Shown: piece after piece, positions 16,587 through 24,904 of the stretch
How the letters are laid out: every line of letters begins with the position of its first letter
Position numbering within the stretch: the first letter of the stretch is position 1
NCBI GenBank assembly: GCA_018222765.1
Contig: JAAEZT010000023.1
Location: forward strand, 1-60,504
Length of the DNA: 60,504 nucleotides
Reading direction: 5' to 3'
Source: a bacterium
GTDB lineage: Bacteria > Verrucomicrobiota > Verrucomicrobiia > Verrucomicrobiales > Akkermansiaceae
Program-made: the position numbers and the translations under genes
The notes under the pieces: generated by a model
What the model was told of the DNA's origin: nothing
Database searches by the model: none
Seen by the model: the letters and a program-made list of their open reading frames with translations, nothing else

Positions 16587-17162
16587 GTGAAACAACTTAT
16601 CCTTCTCATCTTTCTCCTTGTTTGCTCCTGCTCGGATCCCAAACCCGCTGCGGCCGCCCCCCCAACTTACCACACCCTCCATCGGGAAAATGCCAAAGGC
16701 ACTTTCTTCCACTTCGATCACGAAGGTAAGCTCTACCTCGCCTGTTCCATTCATCAGGGAAACAATTCTCCGGGCATCAAACTCGTTCGGCACGAAAGCG
16801 ATGACTTTGTCATCGTCGGAAAACAAATCCACCATCAGAAAGACCTCCGCGTTCTCAAATTCAACTCCGACAACATCGGCGAAAAAACCGCTCTGCCCTA
16901 CCACCCTGAACCATCCGTGAGCAGGGGAGACGAAGTTGTCATCCTAAATCGCGGTCAGAAAATCCCCGGCACCGTACACCAAACTCCAACTTCCAAAGAC
17001 CACCACTACTACCTCGAAACCAAGAAGGCATTCGCCGCCGACGGCATGAGCGGCTCTCCGGTTTTCAGCGTACGACTTGGCACTGTCGTCGGCGTGCTTC
17101 AGACCGCCAACAACAAAACAAACGCTACCATCGGAGGGTTCGAATTACTGGAGATGCCCTGA
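16587..17162 (+). CDS. Small trypsin-like serine protease-fold lipoprotein
   Basis: About 191 residues from GTG 16587, which begins a hydrophobic signal with a cysteine-rich end (VKQLILLIFLLVCSCSD); a TTG at 16500 is also open. The body resembles a short chymotrypsin/trypsin-like domain: LYLACSIHQG (candidate His), KDLRVLKF (candidate Asp) and ADGMSGSPVFS (candidate Ser in G-x-S-G-S-P), followed by VVGVLQTAN. The order His-Asp-Ser matches the fold. It is probably a membrane-attached periplasmic protease or an inactive relative. It lies downstream of the esterase on the same strand. Confidence 0.6.
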   Translation: MKQLILLIFLLVCSCSDPKPAAAAPPTYHTLHRENAKGTFFHFDHEGKLYLACSIHQGNNSPGIKLVRHESDDFVIVGKQIHHQKDLRVLKFNSDNIGEKTALPYHPEPSVSRGDEVVILNRGQKIPGTVHQTPTSKDHHYYLETKKAFAADGMSGSPVFSVRLGTVVGVLQTANNKTNATIGGFELLEMP

Positions 17163-17285
17163 CTCATTTGAGAAAACCGATTTACTTGACTATATGGGTC
17201 ACCATCGAACCGATGCACGACAGCGAAGTCGTGATCAACCCGCGACCAAGAATGTCATCCACCTACTGAAACAAATCCGGCCAAA

Positions 17286-17315
17286 TAAAAAAGGGAGCCG
17301 GTAAAAGCTCCCTCT
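17286..17315 (-). terminator. Rho-independent terminator downstream of ssb
   Basis: The stem AGGGAGC (17292-17298) with GCTCCCT (17307-17313) encloses an eight-base loop. On the minus strand it is followed by a T-run (complement of 17287-17292). It lies 30 bp after the ssb stop and closes the pth-rpsF-ssb cluster. Confidence 0.88.
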
Positions 17316-17344
17316 GAAAATTTTGGTCTGAAATTACTCAGATC

Positions 17345-17836
17345 CTAAAACGGAATGTCATCGGCATCATCATCGAAGCTTGATGCTGCTGCTCCTCCGC
17401 TTTGTGGTGGGGCGGAATCTCCGGACGGCTGCTGTTGTTGCTGGGCGGGTCTCGATTGTTGCTGATTGCCACCCTGGGCATTTCCGCCACCGCCACCTTG
17501 TCCCTGACCGCCGATAAACTGCATGTTCTCTCCGACAACACGAAGCCGGCTACGTTTCTGACCGGTGGCTTTATCGTCCCACTGATCGAGCTGCAAGCGA
17601 CCCTCAATGAAGACTGAGCGGCCTTTGCTGAGATACTGTCCAGCGAGCTCAGCGGAGCGCCCCCAGAGGGTGACGTCCACATAGGTGACCTCCTCAATGC
17701 GTTCCCCGCTATCGCCGGTACGAATCCGGTTGATGGCCATCCCCAAGTCAGTAACTGCGGTCCCTTTCGGGGTGTAACGAATTTCAGGATCTCGGGTGAG
17801 ATTTCCAAGAAGCATGACTTTATTGACGCTGGCCAT
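17345..17836 (-). CDS. ssb: Single-stranded DNA-binding protein
   Basis: A 163-residue SSB that coats single-stranded DNA in replication and repair. The N-terminal OB-fold (1-110) begins MASVNKVMLLGNLTRDPEIRYTPKG and includes TYVDVTLWGRSAELAGQYLSKG. The C-terminal tail is glycine/glutamine-rich and ends in the acidic tip DDADDIPF, which recruits partner proteins. It follows rpsF by 24 bp, the usual bacterial order; rplI, which often follows, is not present and a terminator comes next. Confidence 0.97.
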   Translation of the reverse strand: MASVNKVMLLGNLTRDPEIRYTPKGTAVTDLGMAINRIRTGDSGERIEEVTYVDVTLWGRSAELAGQYLSKGRSVFIEGRLQLDQWDDKATGQKRSRLRVVGENMQFIGGQGQGGGGGNAQGGNQQQSRPAQQQQQPSGDSAPPQSGGAAASSFDDDADDIPF

Positions 17837-17860
17837 AATGATTGAGGGGTGATGATTTTA

Positions 17861-18148
17861 TTAGGAAAGACGCTGATAGTGCTGAAGATGCACCGCATCG
17901 TTGTGAGTCAGGCGGGCGTTGATCTTCTCAACAGCATCTGACTCTGCTTCGAATTTGTAGCTCACATAGTGACCTCCGTCGAGCTTGCGGGCATTGTAAG
18001 CGAACTTTCGGCGACCGAGTTGCTTAATTTCGTCAAGTTTGGCGCCCTCTTCTTCGATCTCTTTACCAACAACGCTAACGAGCTCGTCAACGCTTGTTTC
18101 ATTCCCCTGGGTGTTCAGGACAATCATGCCCTCGTATTTGCGATTCAT
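17861..18148 (-). CDS. rpsF: 30S ribosomal protein bS6
   Basis: A 95-residue bS6 starting MNRKYEGMIVLNTQGNE. A longer frame to 18256 exists, but its extra residues lie inside pth in another frame. Family landmarks are GRRKFAYNARKLDGGHYVSYKFEAES and the C-terminal LTHNDAVHLQHYQRLS. Its start lies inside the last 50 bases of pth, an unusually long overlap that implies translational coupling. It belongs to the small-subunit platform with bS18. Confidence 0.95.
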   Translation of the reverse strand: MNRKYEGMIVLNTQGNETSVDELVSVVGKEIEEEGAKLDEIKQLGRRKFAYNARKLDGGHYVSYKFEAESDAVEKINARLTHNDAVHLQHYQRLS

Positions 18149-18734
18149 CTTCCGTTTGTTTTGGCGGTTTTTTTTGTGAACGAGTGTTGAACTCGTTAGC
18201 GGCTTTTTCGACTCCACTCGAAGCGGCAAGCTGCACAGCATCGGCTGCTCTTGCAAGCGTGTTTTCGAGGAGTTCGCGTTCTTCGAGGCTAAATGTGCCC
18301 AGGACGTGCCCTACGAGAGCCTCCCCAGTGGCTCCGCTGATGCCAACTTTCAATCTGGAAAATTGATCATTTGGCAGATGAGCCAGCAGAGAACGCATGC
18401 CATTATGGCCTCCGTGCCCGCCCTTCATGCGGAAACGCAAAGTTCCGAGCGGCAGCGCCACGTCATCGAATACCACAAGAATCTCCTCCGGTTTCCACCG
18501 GAAAAACCGGGCGAGAGAGCCAATGGCTCGGCCACTTTCATTCATGAAGGTCTGCGGTTGCACCAGCATGAGATCTCCGACCTTGCAAATCCGAGACTCC
18601 CATTTCGATACCGGCTGAAAAGAAGCCCCGACCCGATCAGCGAGAACATCGAGCACCCGAAAGCCCACATTGTGACGGGTCTTGAGATACTTCTCTCCAG
18701 GATTTCCAAGTCCCACGATACATTTCAGGCTCAC
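18099..18734 (-). CDS. pth: Peptidyl-tRNA hydrolase
   Basis: A 211-residue cytoplasmic enzyme that recycles peptidyl-tRNA released from stalled ribosomes. Conserved residues are visible: Asn in GLGNPG (about 10), catalytic His in TRHNVGF (about 21), Asp in VVFDDVALPLG, and the GGHGGHNGMRSL loop. The C-terminus carries a charged extension (SQKKPPKQTEDESQ and onward) that reads through the rpsF start region. It lies downstream of rplY, from which a terminator-like hairpin separates it. Confidence 0.95.
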   Translation of the reverse strand: MSLKCIVGLGNPGEKYLKTRHNVGFRVLDVLADRVGASFQPVSKWESRICKVGDLMLVQPQTFMNESGRAIGSLARFFRWKPEEILVVFDDVALPLGTLRFRMKGGHGGHNGMRSLLAHLPNDQFSRLKVGISGATGEALVGHVLGTFSLEERELLENTLARAADAVQLAASSGVEKAANEFNTRSQKKPPKQTEDESQIRGHDCPEHPGE

Positions 18735-18769
18735 GGCGGGACTTTAGGAGGTTTCTTGAAGAAGACATT

Positions 18770-18804
18770 AAAAAACGCCCGGCTGCCACCGGCAACCGGA
18801 CGTT
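18770..18804 (-). terminator. Terminator hairpin between rplY and pth
   Basis: The stem CGCCCGGCTGCC (18776-18787) with GGCAACCGGACG (18791-18802) has two mismatches and a three-base loop. On the minus strand it is followed by six T. It would end or attenuate prs-rplY transcription before pth. Confidence 0.8.
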
Positions 18805-18825
18805 GTAAAAAGTAAGGAGAGGAGC

Positions 18826-19461
18826 TTATTCAGTAGCGGCCTCTTCAGCTGGAGCTTCTTCTGTCTCTTCGCTGCTTTCTTCGGCCTCCTCGGACTTGGT
18901 CACGCGAGACTCATTAACGATCGCAACGAGAACATCACCAGCAAGAGTCGGAGTGACGCCTTCAGGAAGGTCGAGATCGGAGATTGAGATGGAATCACCC
19001 ACTGCGAGGTGCTCAATATTAGCGTGAATGATCTCAGGAAGGTCTTTCGGCGAACAGGAAATTTCAAGGTCGCGGATAAGCTGCTCAAGAACACCACCGG
19101 CTTTAACACCCTCTGGCTCGCCGTGAACCTCTACAGGAAGGCTGGCGGTAATCACCATGCCTTCGGTTACGGCTAAAAAGTCAGCGTGAACCAAAGCTCC
19201 GGTCAGGGCATCGTGCTGGGTGCTCTGAAGGAAAGCCGACTGGGTCTTGCCCCCATCAATTTCAAGATCCACCAAAATACTCTCGGAAGCGCTGTGTGCG
19301 AGCATGTCAGTCAGGGTCTTGGTATCGACCTTGATGTTGAGATTTTCTTGGCCCTTACCGTAAACCACGGAGGGAAGTTGGCCTTCGCGGCGCATTTGCT
19401 TGAGAACGCCCGAACCAGTGCGCTGGCGGGTAGTTGCTGATAAGGTAAGGGTCTTAGCCAT
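18826..19461 (-). CDS. rplY: 50S ribosomal protein bL25 (Ctc form)
   Basis: A 211-residue bL25 of the long Ctc type: an N-terminal 5S-rRNA-binding domain (MAKTLTLSATTRQRTGSG..., LPSVVYGKGQ) plus the C-terminal TL5 beta domain (VEVHGEPEGVKAGGVLEQ, LPEGVTPTL). It ends in a Glu/Ala-rich acidic tail. ATG 19461 is chosen; the frame opens two codons earlier at a TTG. The neighbours prs upstream and pth downstream are the standard bacterial arrangement. Confidence 0.95.
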   Translation of the reverse strand: MAKTLTLSATTRQRTGSGVLKQMRREGQLPSVVYGKGQENLNIKVDTKTLTDMLAHSASESILVDLEIDGGKTQSAFLQSTQHDALTGALVHADFLAVTEGMVITASLPVEVHGEPEGVKAGGVLEQLIRDLEISCSPKDLPEIIHANIEHLAVGDSISISDLDLPEGVTPTLAGDVLVAIVNESRVTKSEEAEESSEETEEAPAEEAATE

Positions 19462-19510
19462 GGTCAAAATGGGTTAATTTCCGGCGGATGGTGCCGCGCG
19501 GGGCGGTTGA

Positions 19511-20473
19511 TTACTCGGAAGGACCGTCAATGTCAAAGAGAGAAGTGACCGATTTTCCAATGTGAATGCGATGGATCGCTTCCCCGAGAATCGGAGCGAT
19601 GGAAACTGGCTTCACTTTTCCAATCGCCTCGACCGGAGTGGAATCGGTCGTAATGACCTCCTCAATCACGGATTCCTCAATCCTCTGGTGCCCCAAATCC
19701 CCGATAACAGCGTGGGAAACGGCCGCAAAAATACGCTTGGCGCCACCTGCTTTCAGGATTTCCGCTGCCGCACAGAGAGTTCCGGCAGTTTCAGTCATAT
19801 CGTCGATCAAGACGACATCCCGGCCGTCGACGTCGCCGATGACCTGCATGGCTTCTACCTCAGTGGCGGAAACACGATGTTTTGCCACAATTGCCAGACG
19901 AGCTCCGAGGGCGTCTGAATAGGCCCGAGCCATTTTCACGCCACCGACATCGGGAGAAACGACGGTAAGATCTTTGCAGCCATCGCCAAATCGCTCCCGT
20001 AATTCCCGAATCACAACGGGCTTTCCGTAGAGATGATCAACGGGAATATTGAAAAAACCCTGAATCTGGGCGGCGTGGAGATCCATCGTGACTACCCGGT
20101 CAACTCCGGCTGCGGAAAGAAGATCTGCCACGAGTTTGGCGGTAATGGGAACCCGCGGCTGGTCTTTACGATCCTGACGGGCGTATCCGAAGAAGGGAAT
20201 GACCGCATTAATCCGGCCGGCACTCGAGCGTTTCGCCGCATCCACCATAATCATCAGCTCCATAAGGTTGTGATTGGTCGGCGGACAGGTCGGCTGAATG
20301 ATGAACACATCCTCACCCCGGATGTTCTCGTTAATCTTCACGAAGGTCTCGCCATCTGGAAAAGCCGTTACGCTTACATCGGCGAGAGGAACATCAAGAC
20401 AAGAGGCAATGTCGTTGGCCAAAGCAGGGTGGGCCGTGCCTGAGAAGAGTTTCATGCCGAAGTTTGCGATCAT
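19511..20473 (-). CDS. prs: Ribose-phosphate pyrophosphokinase
   Basis: A 320-residue PRPP synthetase, converting ribose-5-phosphate and ATP to PRPP for nucleotide, His and Trp synthesis. Landmarks are FGYARQDRKDQPR, VDRVVTMDLHAAQIQGFF (metal/ATP), the PRPP-binding loop VVLIDDMTETAGTL and SHAVIGDLGHQRIEES. ATG 20473 (MIANFGMKLFSG) is chosen; 20455 (MKLFSG) is nearly as good, and a longer frame would overlap the upstream gene. Only 13 bp separate it from the stop of the O-antigen-ligase-like gene, so the polysaccharide locus may read into it. Confidence 0.96.
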   Translation of the reverse strand: MIANFGMKLFSGTAHPALANDIASCLDVPLADVSVTAFPDGETFVKINENIRGEDVFIIQPTCPPTNHNLMELMIMVDAAKRSSAGRINAVIPFFGYARQDRKDQPRVPITAKLVADLLSAAGVDRVVTMDLHAAQIQGFFNIPVDHLYGKPVVIRELRERFGDGCKDLTVVSPDVGGVKMARAYSDALGARLAIVAKHRVSATEVEAMQVIGDVDGRDVVLIDDMTETAGTLCAAAEILKAGGAKRIFAAVSHAVIGDLGHQRIEESVIEEVITTDSTPVEAIGKVKPVSIAPILGEAIHRIHIGKSVTSLFDIDGPSE

Positions 20474-20486
20474 CTGTGAGCGAGGA

Positions 20487-22694
20487 CTAACGGTTCTCGG
20501 CCGAGGAATCAAGAACCGCTTCAGGATTGGCGATAGCTTCAATCTCTTCGGGCGTTAATTCGGCCGGCTTCACCCGCCCGAATTTAAAAATCCTTAACGA
20601 TTGCTCCAACTTATTCCAATCTTTCGTCCATTGTAGCTCGATTGGCTCAATTAGCTGCTGAGACGCCTTATAACGAGTTTCCGCCGCCAACATCAAAGCA
20701 TGGGCACGCTCCGGATCACGAGGCCTCGCCTCTTTCCAAACCCGATCCCCCTCTCGATAGAGCCGCTCCCCTTCAAAGAAGGCCAACCACGATTCGAGGG
20801 CAACCCGCATGTTGTAAGAGTCCTTCCTCTCCTGACCAAAAACCTTTCCACGCATTTCTAGCCGCTCTTTCGCCAGTCGATAAAACTTCTCGGCCTGACC
20901 TTTAAGCCCCTTCCTATACGCATCATAGCCACGGGCGTATGCACCTCGCGCGGCAAAAAACTGTGATCGGAGATGGAATTCCAGCGGCCACAACTTTTCC
21001 ATCGCTCTACGATGTCCCCGATCTGCCGATTCAAAATTTCCAAGAGCGTCATCAAGTTGAGGCATTCCACTCAGCGCAACCGGAGAATGAGGGTTTAATT
21101 GCAGCGCCTTCCCAAAGGAAACCTTGGCGCGCTCTCGAAATCGTCGCGCTTGCTCCACAGCACGTTTTTGATCCGACACCATCGCATAACTCATCAGCGC
21201 CTGCCCGGCACTCTCAAAGGCCTTGGGATCCCAACTCAAACGACCCGCCTCGTCCAATTTGGCAACCAAAGAAAAAGCATCCGATTCGTCCACAACATTG
21301 CCGAACTTCTCCAAGGCCCCCTGTGTGTCCAAGTAAGCATTCGAGAACCTCCACCCCATAATACCCGAAATCACCGCAATACTAACGACAATCATTCGTC
21401 CCAAAGCCTTTACAGCAAACGGCGCTCTTCCCGGTCCCCCGGCATTTCCCAAAATCCCCAACTGCAAGGCCACCAAAATCACACACGCCGGCACATGAAG
21501 CAAAAAACTGAAATAGCACTGCGCCAATATCGCCGCCAAACCTGCTGCCGCACCAAGCTGCCACATTGGCAAATCATCCTCTTCCCTTCTCCCATCATGA
21601 TTCCCAATAATTTGAAATGTCCCCAAGACTCCATGGGCAATCAATAGAACAATAATAATCAGGAACCCCACTGCTCCATAATCAGACAAAACCTGAAGAT
21701 ATTCATTATGCGCGAAATCAGGCAGGCCAATTCGCACCCGCAAGGTATATGGATCCCAATTTTCCAATGAAAGATAGGAAAACGAACGGGGGCCTTGCCC
21801 AAGAATCGGCGAATCCAAAAAAATCTCAAATGCCATCTGCTGCATCGCCACCCTCCCGCCATCATTCACTTGAACTTCCGCTACAGGTCCCACTTCCCTA
21901 CCCGCTTGCTCCGCTCGATTTAACGAAATCTTTTTTACCGCCCAAATTGATGAACAGGCTCCAAGTACGACAAAAAGAGTACCTAACAAGGCTACCGGCC
22001 CCAGCAACTTGCTCTTTCGGCTCCACAGGTATCCCATCAGCAAGAAAAGCCAAACTGCGATTCCTATCACTAGAGAAACCCATCCACCCCGCGAGCCACT
22101 CAGAACCACCCCCGATAAGAGTCCAACTACCATCAACCCACAAAAAACTCTCAAAAGCCGCTGCTTCCCAAGAAAAAGATACGAGAGAAAAAAAAACAAC
22201 GAGCCGTTTAGAAATGCCGCAAACGGATTGTAGTGACCAAATAGTCCCGATACAAATCTCATTTCTTCGGGATTCTCTTTCCACACAAAAAAGCTATTCC
22301 CCTCGGGCATTTGAAATGCGGACACCCCCAAATGCGTCACGCATATTACAGCCAAGCCCGCGATCATTGCCCGCTTGAAGTAAAAATTGGAATCCAAAAC
22401 CAGACAATACACCCCAAGAAACACCACCACCTGCACAATATCCGGAATTGCCAATCCGAGGGGACCCACCAACAATGCTCTTGCTATAAAATAGGCCGCC
22501 CCCAAAAAGACCATCAGCATTAATCCTGCTCGCCCGGATCCCGCGGTCGAACGTATCGCGAACAAGGCGAGAGCCCCACTCAAGACAAGCATTCCGGCAC
22601 CTACCCGAGTATAGACCAAGTCCACTCCGGCCGCAGCAATCAGAATGAAGCCAATCACCCCCGATACTGCAACAAGCCAATCAATTTTCCTCAT
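20487..22694 (-). CDS. O-antigen ligase/polymerase-like membrane protein with C-terminal TPR region
   Basis: A 735-residue protein. The first about 430 residues are hydrophobic with roughly a dozen membrane segments and a large periplasmic loop holding DSPILGQGPRSFSYL and AHNEYLQVLSDYGAVGF. The latter is the hallmark H-N-x-x-L of the Wzy_C/O-antigen ligase (WaaL/PglL) superfamily. The remaining about 300 residues are helical and TPR-like (KVSFGKALQLNPHSPVALSGM...). It may polymerise or transfer a lipid-linked glycan at the outer face of the inner membrane. It follows the initiating glycosyltransferase gene by 10 bp and ends the polysaccharide run before prs. A second Wzy-like protein is at 41.5-43.0 kb. 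Confidence 0.85.
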   Translation of the reverse strand: MRKIDWLVAVSGVIGFILIAAAGVDLVYTRVGAGMLVLSGALALFAIRSTAGSGRAGLMLMVFLGAAYFIARALLVGPLGLAIPDIVQVVVFLGVYCLVLDSNFYFKRAMIAGLAVICVTHLGVSAFQMPEGNSFFVWKENPEEMRFVSGLFGHYNPFAAFLNGSLFFFLSYLFLGKQRLLRVFCGLMVVGLLSGVVLSGSRGGWVSLVIGIAVWLFLLMGYLWSRKSKLLGPVALLGTLFVVLGACSSIWAVKKISLNRAEQAGREVGPVAEVQVNDGGRVAMQQMAFEIFLDSPILGQGPRSFSYLSLENWDPYTLRVRIGLPDFAHNEYLQVLSDYGAVGFLIIIVLLIAHGVLGTFQIIGNHDGRREEDDLPMWQLGAAAGLAAILAQCYFSFLLHVPACVILVALQLGILGNAGGPGRAPFAVKALGRMIVVSIAVISGIMGWRFSNAYLDTQGALEKFGNVVDESDAFSLVAKLDEAGRLSWDPKAFESAGQALMSYAMVSDQKRAVEQARRFRERAKVSFGKALQLNPHSPVALSGMPQLDDALGNFESADRGHRRAMEKLWPLEFHLRSQFFAARGAYARGYDAYRKGLKGQAEKFYRLAKERLEMRGKVFGQERKDSYNMRVALESWLAFFEGERLYREGDRVWKEARPRDPERAHALMLAAETRYKASQQLIEPIELQWTKDWNKLEQSLRIFKFGRVKPAELTPEEIEAIANPEAVLDSSAENR

Positions 22695-22704
22695 GAGAAT
22701 TTTT

Positions 22705-24114
22705 CTATCGAGCTCCCTTGCTAAACAACACTGCGGGAATCGTCATGATTAGAATTCGAAAATCCTCCCACAACGACCAACGATCAATATAGGCGACATC
22801 CAACTTCACCCACTCATCAAAGTCGGTAATATCACTTCGTCCGCCAATTTGCCAAAGACATGTAATGCCAGGCTTCATGCTAAGGCGACGACGATGAGCC
22901 GAATCTGCAATAGCGTCGATCTCATGAAGCGGCAGAGGGCGGGGCCCCACCAAGCTCATCTCACCTTTCAGCACATTGATCATTTGCGGAAATTCATCGA
23001 TACTGAATTTCCTCAAAATCCGGCCAAAGGGGAAAATTCGGGGATCCCCTTCCAACTTAAAAGCCGGCCCATCTACTTCGTTCCCGTGCTCCTCTTTAAT
23101 TTTTTCCAAAAGCGTTTCCGCATCGGGCACCATCGTCCGAAATTTATATATTCGAAACGATTTCCCATAAAGTCCGGCACGTTTTTGGGTAAAAATAGCC
23201 GGAGCACCCGGACTTGCAATACGAATCCCAATGATCGCGACGACCCAGAGCGGACTGGTGAAAACCACAAAAAGAAAAGCGCCAATATAGTCGATCACCT
23301 TTTTAGCAAACAACTGCCACGACAATTCAGGGGTTGAACGAAAAACCAACATTGGCTGTCCGCCTATAACATCAAAACTGGGACGCGCGACCTGAGTCCG
23401 TAAAAATGTCGCTCCGATCCACGCTTCCACCCCTTGGATTTCGCAGGCTTCCACAGCACGCGCTATTATTTCAAACTTGGTATGACCGGCCAGAAAAACC
23501 ACTCGTTGAACCGATTCGTTGGATATTAACTTTTCAAGCTCCTCAATCGAATGTTTATCAATATGGAAGTGAGATACAATTTGCCAGGCGCTATAGACTT
23601 CCGAGTCAACCTCGTTAAGAAAGCCCTCGATTTCTTTAACTCCCCCGGCGAGCACGACCCTCTCTAGAAAACCTTTATCCTTCGCCCTCCTTCGCAAGAA
23701 CTTGGTCGTGAAGTGCATTCTGATTGCCAATAGGGCAAACACCATTGTGAAACCCGTTCCAAAAATTAACCGTCTCGTCCCTTCGAACTTTCCAAACACG
23801 GACACACACCCGACGACGAAGACCATTAAGAGAACACCTCGAAGAAGACCATTAAAACTCTGGGAGACGCTCTTGGATAAGAGGCGATCATAATGCCCAA
23901 ACTTTTCCAACAGAAGGGGCGTCAATGGAACGGCAACAAAGACAACCCAAGTCATCCCCTCGAGACCAGTCTCTCCCCCGCCCGTCATTCCCAGGACTGA
24001 CCGAAGGGGCTCGCGAATCGCTGCCGCCAAAACAAAAGAAAACCATACAAGAACCGCATCAAAGACCTGCAGAGCCTGAATCGATAAATGCTGCTTAGCC
24101 CCTCTCTCACTCAT
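22705..24114 (-). CDS. Polyprenyl glycosylphosphotransferase (initiating, WcaJ-like)
   Basis: A 469-residue integral membrane enzyme. Four N-terminal membrane segments (to about 125) precede a CoA-binding-like Rossmann domain (VVLAGGVKEIEGFL...). A fifth membrane segment (KVIDYIGAFLFVVFTSPLWVVAIIGI, about 270-295) leads into the bacterial sugar transferase domain: FTQKRAGLYGKSFRIYKFRTM, RKFSIDEFPQMINVLKGEMSLVGPRP and KPGITCLWQIGGRSD. It transfers a sugar-1-phosphate to undecaprenyl phosphate, the first step of repeat-unit assembly. It overlaps the epsI-like gene by 8 bp. It is the only initiating transferase seen in the locus. Confidence 0.95.
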   Translation of the reverse strand: MSERGAKQHLSIQALQVFDAVLVWFSFVLAAAIREPLRSVLGMTGGGETGLEGMTWVVFVAVPLTPLLLEKFGHYDRLLSKSVSQSFNGLLRGVLLMVFVVGCVSVFGKFEGTRRLIFGTGFTMVFALLAIRMHFTTKFLRRRAKDKGFLERVVLAGGVKEIEGFLNEVDSEVYSAWQIVSHFHIDKHSIEELEKLISNESVQRVVFLAGHTKFEIIARAVEACEIQGVEAWIGATFLRTQVARPSFDVIGGQPMLVFRSTPELSWQLFAKKVIDYIGAFLFVVFTSPLWVVAIIGIRIASPGAPAIFTQKRAGLYGKSFRIYKFRTMVPDAETLLEKIKEEHGNEVDGPAFKLEGDPRIFPFGRILRKFSIDEFPQMINVLKGEMSLVGPRPLPLHEIDAIADSAHRRRLSMKPGITCLWQIGGRSDITDFDEWVKLDVAYIDRWSLWEDFRILIMTIPAVLFSKGAR

Positions 24115-24904
24115 GATTCAATATCCCTCCTTCAGAAAGAGATGGGTCCGTTCCTTCACCAGAATCAGCTACAATAAGGGGCAATAGCTCCTGCAGAAAC
24201 TCTACGATATGTTGCTTTGTTTCCACCTCATCCAGAACCTCCATCGATCCTACCACGAAACCTTGATCAACAAATTTTTGGGAGATGAATGAAGAAACCG
24301 TTGCATAGGCCCAACGCTGGTCATAGCCCTTGAAGAGGCGGTCCTTAATATCTTCACCAGTCCGTTGGTAATGCCCCGAGACAATTTTAGAATGTCCGAA
24401 AAAGGTATAATAAAAAGCTCTCCACTCATACGACTGCTCTCCATTCGGCAACAACACGGCAACCGGGTCACCACTCTCATTCTTCTCCATTCGCGCGATC
24501 CGGCAGATGATTTCCTTCACCGGCAATCTCTCTCCGTTTGGAAGAATATCGTCCCAGATAAAATACCTCTCGCTGGCAAACTCCCATCCTTGGGCCCGCA
24601 GACAAACTTCAGGCCGATGAATACTTTGGCTCAAATTCTTCCCCGAAAAAACAATCGACACCTGCACGGGCGGCTTGGTTTTCCCAAGGTGACGATACTC
24701 CATTCTCTCAAATTCGGTATCGCCCGGAAGGACAGCCTTTTCACGAGATCCCACTTCCTGCGGCCTCCCTGACCAATCTCCAAACTGCTCAGGCAATTCT
24801 TTGGAGAGCCTCGACGCTCTCATCTGAGCCCCTTTCGGAAAGGCAATGACAACCCCCACAAAAGTGATCACCACAGCTAGTAAAATCGCAGCTCGCTTTT
24901 TCAT
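24107..24904 (-). CDS. EpsI family exosortase-associated protein (DUF3485)
   Basis: A 265-residue protein with an N-terminal membrane anchor (AAILLAVVITFVGVVIAF) and an extracytoplasmic domain. Family signatures are ELPEQFGDWSGR, VSIVFSGKNLSQSIHRPEVCLRAQGW and YEWRAFYYTFFGHSKIVSGHY. EpsI proteins are encoded next to or fused with exosortases and serve the coupling of PEP-CTERM sorting with polysaccharide export; the biochemical role is unresolved. Its ATG overlaps the exosortase stop by 4 bp, showing tight coupling. Confidence 0.9.
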   Translation of the reverse strand: MKKRAAILLAVVITFVGVVIAFPKGAQMRASRLSKELPEQFGDWSGRPQEVGSREKAVLPGDTEFERMEYRHLGKTKPPVQVSIVFSGKNLSQSIHRPEVCLRAQGWEFASERYFIWDDILPNGERLPVKEIICRIARMEKNESGDPVAVLLPNGEQSYEWRAFYYTFFGHSKIVSGHYQRTGEDIKDRLFKGYDQRWAYATVSSFISQKFVDQGFVVGSMEVLDEVETKQHIVEFLQELLPLIVADSGEGTDPSLSEGGILNHE

